Assembly: GCA_007134225.1 (NCBI GenBank)
Contig: SLLE01000197.1
Coordinates: 1-32,869 of the forward strand
Length of the DNA: 32,869 nucleotides
Direction: 5' to 3'
Source: Tindallia sp.
GTDB lineage: Bacteria; Bacillota; Clostridia; Peptostreptococcales; Tindalliaceae
Shown: positions 24,717 through 32,117 of the stretch, piece after piece
How positions within the stretch are numbered: position 1 is the stretch's first letter
Layout of the letters: each line of letters begins with the position of its first letter
The notes under the pieces: generated by a model
What the model saw: the letters and a program-made list of their open reading frames with translations, nothing else
What the model was told of the DNA's origin: nothing
The model's database searches: none
Translations under genes and position numbers: made by a program

Positions 24717-25826
24717 ATGGCTTTTTACATTCAAAGTGTTCCGGTGGATCTTGGAGATACCCCGCTGGAAAACATTTATATTGACCTCTACATGCCAACT
24801 GCTCCCGGTGATTACGTAAAAGTATACTTGCTGGGATATCGTTATGCGCAGCTGGGAGAGGAAGCAAAAAAATTTTCCCATCAAAATTTGGCAAACAATC
24901 TAAACTTGAATCTGAAAGACATCTTGGAAGCTTGGAATTACTGGGAAGAGCGCAATGTCATTCAAAAAAAATGGGATGCGCATGCCGCAGAATCCGACCA
25001 TGCAGATCCGTATTCCCCGGCTTTTGACGTCGTCTTCACTTCCCTTAAGCAGCTTCATTTGGAAGAACTGCACTATGTGGAAAAAAAAGGGAACGCCACC
25101 GACTCATCCGATTATTCCCAGAAATCCGAGCCCGACTCGTATGCGGCCTCTCCGACGGATATTATGTCGGCGGTTCGGGACCCAGAACTGCGGGAACTTT
25201 TTCAGCAGCTAAACCAGATTATGCAACGATCCCTGGTGCCTAATGAGCAAATGGAAGTCCTTCAGTGGATCCAACATTATAATCTTGAGCCTGAAATTGT
25301 TCGCCAGGCTTTTCTCTATGCCTGTCAACAGCGGGAAGTAAGAAGTGTTCGTTATGTTGGTGGAATTCTTCGAAACTGGCAGGACCAGGGTCTGAGGGAT
25401 TCAAAGTCTCTGGAGCAGCATCTGGATCGGCAAGGTGAACGATATCGTATGTACGACCAAATTTTTCGCGAACTGGGTTTCTTCAGTCGAATGCCTACCC
25501 AGGCAGAAGCCAGTCTTATGAATCAGTGGCTGGATGACTTTCAGTTCAGCATGGAAATGATTTTAAAAGCTTGCAGCTATACCACACAAACATCCAGGCC
25601 CAGCATCAAATATATTCACGGAATTTTAACCCGTTGGCAAAAGGAAGGTATTAAAGACCTTAAAACACTGGAAGTTCAAGAACAGAGTAAATCTAAACCA
25701 GCGAAAGAACCTAAAAAGACTCAGTTTCATCTGGCAGACAGCCGTGGCAAAGATTATTCCAATGATGAACTGGAAGATATTCTGCTGGGTCGTAAGCGCC
25801 GCCGAACAACCAAGGAGGACTCCTAA
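24717..25826 (+). CDS. dnaD: DnaD-domain replication protein
   Basis: The 369-residue protein belongs to the DnaD/DnaB primosomal family of Firmicutes, which helps load the replicative helicase at oriC and at stalled forks. An N-terminal winged-helix-like region (about 25-95, with YAQLGEEAKKFSHQNLANNLNLNLKDILEAW) is followed by two DnaD C-terminal (DnaB_2) repeats at about 140-230 and 235-325, seen in the paired blocks VRYVGGILRNWQDQGL and IKYIHGILTRWQKEGI. The C-terminus is basic (LLGRKRRRTTKED). The ATG at 24717 follows AAGGATGG. Its stop overlaps the start of the dnaC gene (TAATG). Confidence 0.9.
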   Translation: MAFYIQSVPVDLGDTPLENIYIDLYMPTAPGDYVKVYLLGYRYAQLGEEAKKFSHQNLANNLNLNLKDILEAWNYWEERNVIQKKWDAHAAESDHADPYSPAFDVVFTSLKQLHLEELHYVEKKGNATDSSDYSQKSEPDSYAASPTDIMSAVRDPELRELFQQLNQIMQRSLVPNEQMEVLQWIQHYNLEPEIVRQAFLYACQQREVRSVRYVGGILRNWQDQGLRDSKSLEQHLDRQGERYRMYDQIFRELGFFSRMPTQAEASLMNQWLDDFQFSMEMILKACSYTTQTSRPSIKYIHGILTRWQKEGIKDLKTLEVQEQSKSKPAKEPKKTQFHLADSRGKDYSNDELEDILLGRKRRRTTKEDS

Positions 25827-26812
25827 TGAAACGTTCCACTATGATCCGGGACATTAAAAAAAACTATGATAAAAAGAGGCTGCAGGCTCAGCGTAAGCAT
25901 GAAGAAAAAATGCAGGCACTTTACGAATCCCTGCCGGAGCTGGAAAAAATCAATGGACAGATCACCCGATTAGGCCTTTCCGTCAGCCGGGCGTTGATCG
26001 CCGGTGAGCGGCGGCAAAAAGAAGTCCTCAACAACCTTCGTCGGGAAATGGAAGCTTTAAAGCAGCAAAAAACCCAGCTGTTACAAGGGCTGGGTCTAAC
26101 GGAAAAAGATTTGCAGGTGGAGTATGAATGCGCTGACTGTCAGGACCGGGGGGTGTTAGAAAACGGCAAACACTGCCACTGTTATCAACAGGAGTTGATT
26201 GTCCGGGCCTACGCCATGTCCAATCTTTCCGGTATTCTGGAGAAAGAGAATTTTAAAACCTTCCGGCTGAATTTGTTTTCCGATCAGGTTCCGGCGGGGG
26301 AACCCCTTTCGCCAAGAGACAATATGATACAAATTCTTCAGCAATGCGAGGGCTACGTATTCAATTTTCATGCTTCTTCTTCAGAAGAGAAAGCTAACTT
26401 GCTTTTCTACGGCCCAACCGGGCTGGGGAAAACCTTTATGGCGAACTGCATCGCTAAAGGCTTGCTGGATCAGGGGAAAATTGTCATTTATCAGACTGCC
26501 TATCAGCTGATTTCCCTGCTGGAAAAGCACCAGTTTCAGGAAAAACAGGATCCACAAACCATACGCCTGCTTTCCACCTGTGATCTGTTGATTCTGGATG
26601 ACTTAGGAACAGAAATGACCAACAGCTTCACCAACAGCCAAATTTTCCAGCTTATCAACACCAGGCATCTGGAGGGCACCCGGACCCTTATCTCCACCAA
26701 CTTAACACCAAAAGAGCTGATGCTTCGCTATGACGACCGCATCTGTTCCCGGCTGTATGCCTATTATGATTTTGTGAAGTTTTTCGGAGAGGACCTACGC
26801 TGGCAGCGATAA
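25826..26812 (+). CDS. dnaC: DnaC/DnaI-like AAA+ helicase loader
   Basis: The 328-residue ATPase has an N-terminal coiled-coil-like region, a zinc-ribbon-like cluster C102-x2-C105...C117-x-C119 and a C-terminal AAA+ domain with Walker A GPTGLGKT (196-203), Walker B LLILDDLG (about 255-261), sensor 1 in TLISTNL and an arginine in ICSRLYAYYDFVKFFGEDLR. This is the standard layout of clostridial helicase loaders that place DnaB on DNA. It starts within the dnaD stop codon with GGAGG upstream, so the pair is translationally coupled. Two bases separate its stop from the stop of the convergent small gene, and no terminator is visible between them. Confidence 0.93.
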   Translation: MKRSTMIRDIKKNYDKKRLQAQRKHEEKMQALYESLPELEKINGQITRLGLSVSRALIAGERRQKEVLNNLRREMEALKQQKTQLLQGLGLTEKDLQVEYECADCQDRGVLENGKHCHCYQQELIVRAYAMSNLSGILEKENFKTFRLNLFSDQVPAGEPLSPRDNMIQILQQCEGYVFNFHASSSEEKANLLFYGPTGLGKTFMANCIAKGLLDQGKIVIYQTAYQLISLLEKHQFQEKQDPQTIRLLSTCDLLILDDLGTEMTNSFTNSQIFQLINTRHLEGTRTLISTNLTPKELMLRYDDRICSRLYAYYDFVKFFGEDLRWQR

Positions 26813-26814
26813 TG

Positions 26815-27021
26815 TCAGATTTTTTTCCGAACCATAAATCCAAGTCCTGCCAGTACCAAGCCTACAGAAGTGTATGCCAGGGCATTTATGCTCCCAGTCT
26901 GGGGAATCACTGCTGCGAGCAGGCTTTCACTTTCAACAGCGAATACGGTCGCTCCGCCTGATAACCACATAGCAGTTACAAGTAGGCAAACAGTCAATAC
27001 ACGTTCTCTATTTTTTTTCAT
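26815..27021 (-). CDS. Minimal sortase-substrate-like secreted peptide (IPQTG signal)
   Basis: The 68-residue protein consists almost only of two export signals. Residues 1-28 form a signal peptide (MKKNRER, hydrophobic core, likely cleavage after ATVFA). IPQTG at 39-43 is an LPXTG-like motif, followed by a hydrophobic stretch (about 46-63) and the basic tail RKKI. Cleavage by both signal peptidase and sortase would leave a peptide of about 14 residues (VESESLLAAVIPQT) attached to the wall or to another protein. GGAGGTG gives good spacing to the ATG at 27021. It lies 29 nt after the small WQGTIQW gene and is probably co-transcribed with it. No sortase gene is in the window. A two-helix membrane miniprotein is the alternative. 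Confidence 0.7.
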   Translation of the reverse strand: MKKNRERVLTVCLLVTAMWLSGGATVFAVESESLLAAVIPQTGSINALAYTSVGLVLAGLGFMVRKKI

Positions 27022-27050
27022 TTTGCACACCTCCATGCTATTGCCATTAC

Positions 27051-27296
27051 TTATCCGCTTTCTTCCTTGCCTTTCCAGTTACGAAACTGACCCTCAACTT
27101 CATTCCCTCTGTGGATGTGTATGGCATCTTCCATGAGATGAACCATCTCCAACATGCTTCTGAAAGATGACATTTTGCCGCCATCCAGCCATTGGATCGT
27201 TCCCTGCCATGTTTGATGCTGACCATATTGGATGCGAATCAGAAAATTAGTGCCACCAGGCACACGAAATTCGTCTTCCTGCATGCTAGGGTTCAA
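27051..27296 (-). CDS. Small conserved-looking protein with WQGTIQW motif
   Basis: With the TTG start at 27296 (GGAGGG, 6-nt spacing) the product has 81 residues. It contains FLIRIQYGQHQTWQGTIQW, then FRSMLEMVHLMEDAI and a charged C-terminus. The first part looks like a few beta strands and the second like one amphipathic helix. There is no signal peptide or membrane segment. I recall similar short proteins in Clostridia next to SARP/BTAD regulators, but no function is known to me. It is transcribed away from the regulator gene and is followed by the IPQTG peptide gene. An ATG 12 nt further in is an alternative start without a well-spaced ribosome site. Confidence 0.7.
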   Translation of the reverse strand: MNPSMQEDEFRVPGGTNFLIRIQYGQHQTWQGTIQWLDGGKMSSFRSMLEMVHLMEDAIHIHRGNEVEGQFRNWKGKEESG

Positions 27297-27400
27297 TTTC
27301 TTCCCTCCTTTGCAGAGACAACAGACCACTGCCGTCTCATACACAACAATAAATGTTTCTTATCTCCCATTAAAGTCAATTGGGAATGACACCACAGATA

Positions 27401-27429
27401 CATCAACGTTTCATTTACGTTACATCAAC
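27401..27429. promoter_or_regulatory. Three heptamers at 11-bp period, candidate SARP binding site
   Basis: CATCAAC (27401-27407), CATTTAC (27412-27418) and CATCAAC (27423-27429) are separated by 4 bp each (GTTT, GTTA), so they repeat every 11 bp on one face of the helix. A weaker CACCACA is one period earlier (27390-27396). SARP-type OmpR-like domains are known to bind heptameric direct repeats with this period. The site is in the gap between the SARP-type gene and the divergent small genes. The rest of the 283-nt gap shows no ORF; promoters could not be assigned with confidence. Confidence 0.55.
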
Positions 27430-27579
27430 AAAAACGCCTGGGGTGGTTATTACGAATGCGCCATGAATCTCTACAGGCTGTCGTTTTGGATGTGGTTCTC
27501 CGGGTATCATTGAAAAGAAGAAGGAATGACTGTTTCAATCTAAGACTCCTTAAATTCAAGTAGCCTTTCGTCTTTTTCT

Positions 27580-28911
27580 ATGGCTCACAAGTCACTAGCC
27601 AGGGATGAATTGGAAGAGACAGTCTTAGGAAAAGGAAACCGGGTGGTGGTTATTTTGAGGTCCGAAGAAAGCGTGAAAGAATATCAAAGTGAAGGTTCCT
27701 ATCTAGAAATCGATACATTGGGCCGTTTTGTTGTGAAAAATAACCAAAAAGTGTTGACGGCGGGAGTGAGAAGTTCAAAAAAAATCTGGACGCTGTTCAT
27801 GTATCTCTTGACCTACCGGCAAAAGAGTCTTTTACCGGAAGTGATCGTTGACCATCTCTGGCCGGAAGGAAACTATGAAAATCCCAGAGGTTTGTTGAGG
27901 ACACAAATGCATCGCCTGAGAAAACTGATGGACACCCCAATGGAAGAAGGCCGAAGCAGTTTCATATGTTATCATAACGGTGCTTATTACTGGAACCCGG
28001 ATGTGCAGATCAAGATTGATGCAGATCTCTTTGAAGCGCTTTCAGCGGATGCCCGGACAAAGAGTGGGAGCGATCCTCAGGGGGCGGTACAACTTTTCCT
28101 GCGTGCGTTGGAATATTACCAGGGAGATTATCTGCCTGAATGTGCGGGAGAAGCTTGGGCGATCCCAGCAAAAGTGCATTACCGCCGGCTGTTTATTAAC
28201 AATGTGATGGAACTCTGCGGTTTGCTGACAACCATTCATCAGTACAGTAAAGTGCTGAATGTGTGTGATAGAGCCATGCTTCTGGAACCGTCGGAAGAAT
28301 CGTTCCATCTAATTTATCTGGATACACTTTTAAAATCCGGAAAGCTTTCAGAAGCCCAGCATCATTACCAGTATGCCACGTCTCTCCACTATCGGGAGCT
28401 GGGAATTGTGCCCAGTGCCTCCATGAAAAAGATCTACCAGCAGATTGTCAGCCAACAAACTGCTGGTCTGATACTTGAAAAAAACGTCGGCGAACAAACC
28501 CAGAATACTGCTTTTTACTGCCACCCAACGGTTTTTAATTCCATCTGTCAGTTGGAGAAGAGAAAATCCGAGAGAAACGGCACCAGCAACCATATGTGTA
28601 TTTTTAGCTGGACACCCACTGATCCGGATCTATCCATAACAGAACTGGATAAAATTGAAATTAAAGTACAACATTATTTACTGCATCATTTGCGCCACAG
28701 CGATGCCCTCACCAGATGGAGTGACCGGCGTTTTGCTGCTCTTTTCCCTGGTCTGACCCTCAGCCAGACGAAACAATTGGTTCATCGGCTAATGGCCCAC
28801 TTTAATGACAACAAGAAGGCATTAGGCATTCAGATGACAGTGACAATTCAAGATTCACACGTGAATTCTTTCTGTGAAGAAGAGATGGATGAATCATTTT
28901 ATTCTGAGTAA
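27580..28911 (+). CDS. SARP-type transcriptional regulator: winged helix, BTAD and degenerate GGDEF-like domain
   Basis: The 443-residue protein has an OmpR-like winged helix (about 40-128; LEIDTLGRFVVKNNQKVL then LLPEVIVDHLWPEGNYENPRGLLRTQMHRLRKLMD), a BTAD helical-repeat domain (about 140-285; ALEYYQGDYLPE, LLEPSEESFHLIYLDTLLKSG) and a C-terminal region (about 310-430) that resembles a GGDEF fold. In this last part the signature is RWSDRRFAALFPG where active cyclases have RYGGDEFAVLLPG, so it should be inactive and may bind a ligand or partner. The annotated ATG lacks a clear ribosome binding site, and an in-frame GTG near 27639 preceded by AAAGGAAA is possible. It is divergent from two small genes that are its likely targets. 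Confidence 0.85.
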   Translation: MAHKSLARDELEETVLGKGNRVVVILRSEESVKEYQSEGSYLEIDTLGRFVVKNNQKVLTAGVRSSKKIWTLFMYLLTYRQKSLLPEVIVDHLWPEGNYENPRGLLRTQMHRLRKLMDTPMEEGRSSFICYHNGAYYWNPDVQIKIDADLFEALSADARTKSGSDPQGAVQLFLRALEYYQGDYLPECAGEAWAIPAKVHYRRLFINNVMELCGLLTTIHQYSKVLNVCDRAMLLEPSEESFHLIYLDTLLKSGKLSEAQHHYQYATSLHYRELGIVPSASMKKIYQQIVSQQTAGLILEKNVGEQTQNTAFYCHPTVFNSICQLEKRKSERNGTSNHMCIFSWTPTDPDLSITELDKIEIKVQHYLLHHLRHSDALTRWSDRRFAALFPGLTLSQTKQLVHRLMAHFNDNKKALGIQMTVTIQDSHVNSFCEEEMDESFYSE

Positions 28912-28928
28912 AACTTGGTTGGAGAAAA

Positions 28929-29903
28929 TCATCCCTGATGGTATTTTTTAAACCATTTTACAAATTTTTCCAGTCCTTCTTCAATCCCTGTCGATGGTGT
29001 AAAGCCTGTGTCTTTCGTTAGCTCAGAGATATCTGCGTAAGTTTTCACCACATCTCCTGGCTGCATATCCATGTATTGTTTATGTGCTTTTTTCCCAAGA
29101 TTTCTCTCTAGAATGGCTATGAATTTTTCCAACTGAACTGGCTTGGCATTCCCGATGTTATAGATTTTATAGGGTGGCTTTGAAGTGGGTGTCAGGGGAA
29201 TGATTTTCTCTATTCCTTTGATCACATCATCAATGTAGGTGAAATCCCGTTCCATTTTCCCGTGGTTGAACACCTTAATCGGTTTTCCCTTCATAATGTT
29301 GTCCGAAAATGAGTAGTAGGCCATGTCCGGTCTTCCCCATGGACCGTAAACCGTAAAAAAGCGGAGCCCTGTGGTTGGAATTCCATAGAGGTGACTATAG
29401 GTGTGTGCCATCAACTCGTTGGCTTTTTTCGTAGCGGCATATAAGCTGACCGGATGATCCACTGAATCTTCCGTTGAAAAAGGCACTTTTTGATTTCCCC
29501 CATACACTGAACTGGAAGATGCATAGACCAGATGTCGTACAGGATTGTGTCGACAGGCTTCCAGTATGTTTAAAAACCCAGTCATGTTGGAATCCATGTA
29601 CGCATACGGGTTCTCTATGCTGTAGCGGACCCCTGCCTGTGCAGCCAAATTGACCACCGTGTCAAAGGCATAGGATGAAAAGAGGTCATCTAACTTCTCT
29701 TTATCCTTTATATCAATCTGCAGAAAAGTGAAACCAGGATGCTGTTTCAATATTTCCAATCGATTTATTTTCAGCTTCGGGTCATAATAATCATTCAAAT
29801 TATCAATGCCGACAACCCTTTCTCCCTTTTTTAGACGAGACAAAGAAAGATGAAAGCCTATAAAACCGGCTGCACCTGTCACCAATAGGTCGAACTTTTT
29901 CAT
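28929..29903 (-). CDS. UDP-glucuronate 4-epimerase-like NAD-dependent sugar epimerase
   Basis: The 324-residue short-chain dehydrogenase/reductase has TGAAGFIGFHLS (NAD-binding glycines, about 8-19), GIDNLNDYYDPKLK, AAQAGVRYSIENPYAYMDSN, the SSSSVYG serine and the YAATK catalytic Tyr-Lys pair, and GPWGRPDMAYY. This set is typical of UDP-glucuronate 4-epimerases, which make UDP-galacturonate for capsules or teichuronic-type polymers. The start is at 29903, with GGAGG at 6-nt spacing; the longer frame has no ribosome site. It fits with the divergent UDP-glucose dehydrogenase, which would supply UDP-glucuronate. Confidence 0.9.
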   Translation of the reverse strand: MKKFDLLVTGAAGFIGFHLSLSRLKKGERVVGIDNLNDYYDPKLKINRLEILKQHPGFTFLQIDIKDKEKLDDLFSSYAFDTVVNLAAQAGVRYSIENPYAYMDSNMTGFLNILEACRHNPVRHLVYASSSSVYGGNQKVPFSTEDSVDHPVSLYAATKKANELMAHTYSHLYGIPTTGLRFFTVYGPWGRPDMAYYSFSDNIMKGKPIKVFNHGKMERDFTYIDDVIKGIEKIIPLTPTSKPPYKIYNIGNAKPVQLEKFIAILERNLGKKAHKQYMDMQPGDVVKTYADISELTKDTGFTPSTGIEEGLEKFVKWFKKYHQG

Positions 29904-29928
29904 ACAAACCCTCCTTGAAATCCGATTG

Positions 29929-30078
29929 TCAATGACTACATTCACTGTCAATCATGGGATCTGACCAGACTATTTGGCCATGATCGTCGCGTTCATAAGT
30001 GCTTTTACTTTTTTCGTTTACTTCAAGTGGTCCGTTTCTACTCAGCACCACAAAACCATTTCTGAAAAAGAGTACCAA
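29929..30078 (-). CDS. Possible small ORF (49 aa) upstream of the epimerase gene
   Basis: A TTG start at 30078 has an excellent ribosome binding site (AAAAGGAGG, 8-nt spacing). The 49-residue product begins hydrophobic (VLFFRNGFVVLSRNG) and ends polar and acidic (YERDDHGQIVWSDP, DSECSH). Its stop lies 25 nt before the epimerase start, so the two could be co-translated. I do not recognise it. The strong ribosome site is the main reason to list it; it could also be chance. Confidence 0.35.
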   Translation of the reverse strand: MVLFFRNGFVVLSRNGPLEVNEKSKSTYERDDHGQIVWSDPMIDSECSH

Positions 30079-30477
30079 CTGACAAACCTCCTTTTGCGGC
30101 CTTTTGGCCAATTATCGTTCACTTGGAGTACAAACAATGCGCTGCATGCTGCTTCAGGCAAGCAGTTTATGCACTTTTAAGTGACTAAACGAGCAAGCTT
30201 TAAGTGTTTAAGTCGTTCATTCTCAAGCACTGAGACTCATTGGTTTTTTTAATACCCAATAAACAACTTACAAATCTAACTCTCTTCGTTTGTTGTGATT
30301 CGATTTACTCCGTATTCGATAGTAAAATGGCAGGTCAAACAGGCTGAAAAACTCACGGTATATGGTGAAATGTAGGCCATTTAGGGTATAGGATGACTAT
30401 AATCTGTGAATGTCCAGGCAGATGGTTCGCTGATGTGGGCTTCTCTTCAGATATTTGCAAAAAAGGGGATGAATTCG
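30079..30477. other. Intergenic region between the divergent epimerase and ugd units
   Basis: No convincing ORF is seen in these 399 nt. The segment has a perfect TATAAT at 30398-30403 that may serve ugd, and three TTTAAGTG/TTTAAGTC repeats (30176-30183, 30199-30206, 30207-30214) that could be regulator sites. The plus-strand ORF across 29974-30180 lacks a ribosome binding site. Confidence 0.4.
30398..30403 (+). promoter_or_regulatory. -10 element, possible promoter of ugd
   Basis: A perfect TATAAT lies about 75 nt before the ugd start. No good -35 was found at 16-19 nt upstream, so the call is tentative. Confidence 0.4.
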
Positions 30478-31644
30478 ATGAAAATAGCCGTGGCAGGGGC
30501 AGGTTATGTGGGATTGTCAAATGCAGTGCTGCTGGCCCAGCAGCATGAGGTAACGGTACTGATGCTTCACCAGGAAAAGGCGGTAATGATTAACCAGGGC
30601 AAATCGCCCATTGTGGACCGGGAACTGGAGGAATATCTGACAGAAAAGAAACTGTCGTTAAAGGCTGACACGAATTTTGATGATGCTTTTCAGGAAGCTG
30701 AGCTGGTGGTGATTGCCACTCCCACTAATTATGACGTGAAACTGAATTTTTTCAATACTGAAACGGTGGAAGAAATGATTGCCAAGGTGCTTGCGGTGAA
30801 TCCACAAGCGTTGATCGTTATCAAATCAACGGTTCCGGTGGGATATACAGAAAGTGTCAAAGAAAAGTTTGAAACGGACAATATTTTGTTTTCTCCGGAG
30901 TTCTTGCGGGAAGGAAAAGCCCTGTACGACAACCTTTACCCTTCTCGGATTGTGGTGGGGGAAAAGTCAGAAAGGGGCCGTCGGTTTGCAGATCTGATGG
31001 TGCAAGGATCGCTGACACCTGATGTACCGGTGCTGCTCACGAACCCCACAGAAGCGGAAGCGATCAAGCTTTTTTCCAACACCTACCTGGCCATGCGGGT
31101 AGCGTTTTTCAATGAACTGGATTCCTACGCAGAGGTGCGGGGCCTGAACACCCGGCAGATAATTGACGGGGTGGGACTGGATCCGCGGATCGGCAATCAT
31201 TACAACAACCCTTCCTTCGGGTATGGCGGCTACTGCCTGCCCAAGGATACGAGGCAGCTGCTGGCTAACTATGCGGATGTGCCGCAGAACATCATGTCCG
31301 CCATTGTGGATGCCAACCGCACCCGGAAGGATCACATTGCCGAAATGATTCTAAAACGAAATCCAAGAACAGTTGGAATCTACCGGCTTACGATGAAAAT
31401 GGATTCAGACAACTTCCGTCAGTCAGCCATTCAGGGGATCATGAAGCGGATCAAAGCAAAGGGGATCGAAGTGGTTGTCTATGAACCAAATCTGGCGACC
31501 GAGGATTTCTACAATTCCAGGGTTATCCGCGATCTTGGAGAATTTAAGGCTATGGCAGACGTCATTGTTGCCAACCGTATGGTGGAGGAACTGATGGATA
31601 GTGAGGCAAAAGTGTACACACGGGATCTGTATCAACGGGATTAG
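30478..31644 (+). CDS. ugd: UDP-glucose 6-dehydrogenase
   Basis: The 388-residue enzyme oxidises UDP-glucose twice to UDP-glucuronate. It has an N-terminal Rossmann motif [12 protein letters not shown] (6-17), [34 protein letters not shown] and the catalytic cysteine in [11 protein letters not shown]. The length fits the short UGD class. The start is at 30478, where AAAAGGGGAT gives 8-nt spacing; earlier in-frame starts have no ribosome site. An odd point is at residue 29: the family's Asp at the end of the second Rossmann strand (LDI), which holds the NAD ribose, is Met (VTVLML). This may change coenzyme use. The gene begins a plus-strand polysaccharide unit. Confidence 0.93.
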   Translation: MKIAVAGAGYVGLSNAVLLAQQHEVTVLMLHQEKAVMINQGKSPIVDRELEEYLTEKKLSLKADTNFDDAFQEAELVVIATPTNYDVKLNFFNTETVEEMIAKVLAVNPQALIVIKSTVPVGYTESVKEKFETDNILFSPEFLREGKALYDNLYPSRIVVGEKSERGRRFADLMVQGSLTPDVPVLLTNPTEAEAIKLFSNTYLAMRVAFFNELDSYAEVRGLNTRQIIDGVGLDPRIGNHYNNPSFGYGGYCLPKDTRQLLANYADVPQNIMSAIVDANRTRKDHIAEMILKRNPRTVGIYRLTMKMDSDNFRQSAIQGIMKRIKAKGIEVVVYEPNLATEDFYNSRVIRDLGEFKAMADVIVANRMVEELMDSEAKVYTRDLYQRD

Positions 31645-31662
31645 AAGTACGGGAGCAAGGAG

Positions 31663-32076
31663 ATGATCATTTTGCCTAGTCGCTTTGTTAGTTGGGTCAA
31701 GACTCAAAATGCTCATGGACGCTTATTATGGCTGAGATCGTTAGCCAGCATGAAAAGATCCCTCGTTAAAAGGAATCGAGAATTCTGGAGACCGGAAACG
31801 ATTTACAAATCCATAAAGCAGTCGGCTGATGAACTGATTTATAATCCGGAAAAATTTCTAAATGGATTTTGAATATTCATTGCGATTGGGATCTGCAAAA
31901 CCTGGTATATAGTGAGGCTAAAAACCGAATTATGATCGTGGATCTGGAAGGATTTTTTTTACCAGGATGGTGAAATTGAAACACAGTTGAACGCATTAAA
32001 GATAATCTGTACAGCATTAAAACAATGCACTGATTCAGCAGTATTTATAACAAATCACATGACTTTTATCCGATAA
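31663..32076 (+). pseudogene. Frameshifted remnant, kinase-like (HxDxxxxN...DxE) protein
   Basis: A first frame runs from the ATG at 31663 (AAGGAG just upstream) to a TGA at 31870. The next frame then reads IHCDWDLQNLVYSEAKNRI and IVDLEGF, which matches the catalytic loop and metal motif of APH/ChoK-like kinases. It ends at TGA 31971 after a run of eight T. The original frame resumes at this T-run (YQDGEIETQLNALKIICTAL) and continues to TAA at 32074-32076. The two shifts compensate each other. The remaining length is about 137 codons, short for a kinase, so the N-terminus may be missing too. Sequencing error in the T-run would explain one shift but not both easily. A HAD-type reading of DLEG...FITN is a weaker alternative. 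Confidence 0.5.
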
Positions 32077-32117
32077 CTACCGCCGCTTTGATTTTGAACA
32101 GCAATAGGGAGGATGTG

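Noticed and set aside
29974-30180. 68-codon plus-strand ORF in the epimerase/ugd gap
   Set aside because: There is no ribosome binding site before its ATG and no recognisable sequence; the opposite strand has a better-supported small ORF.
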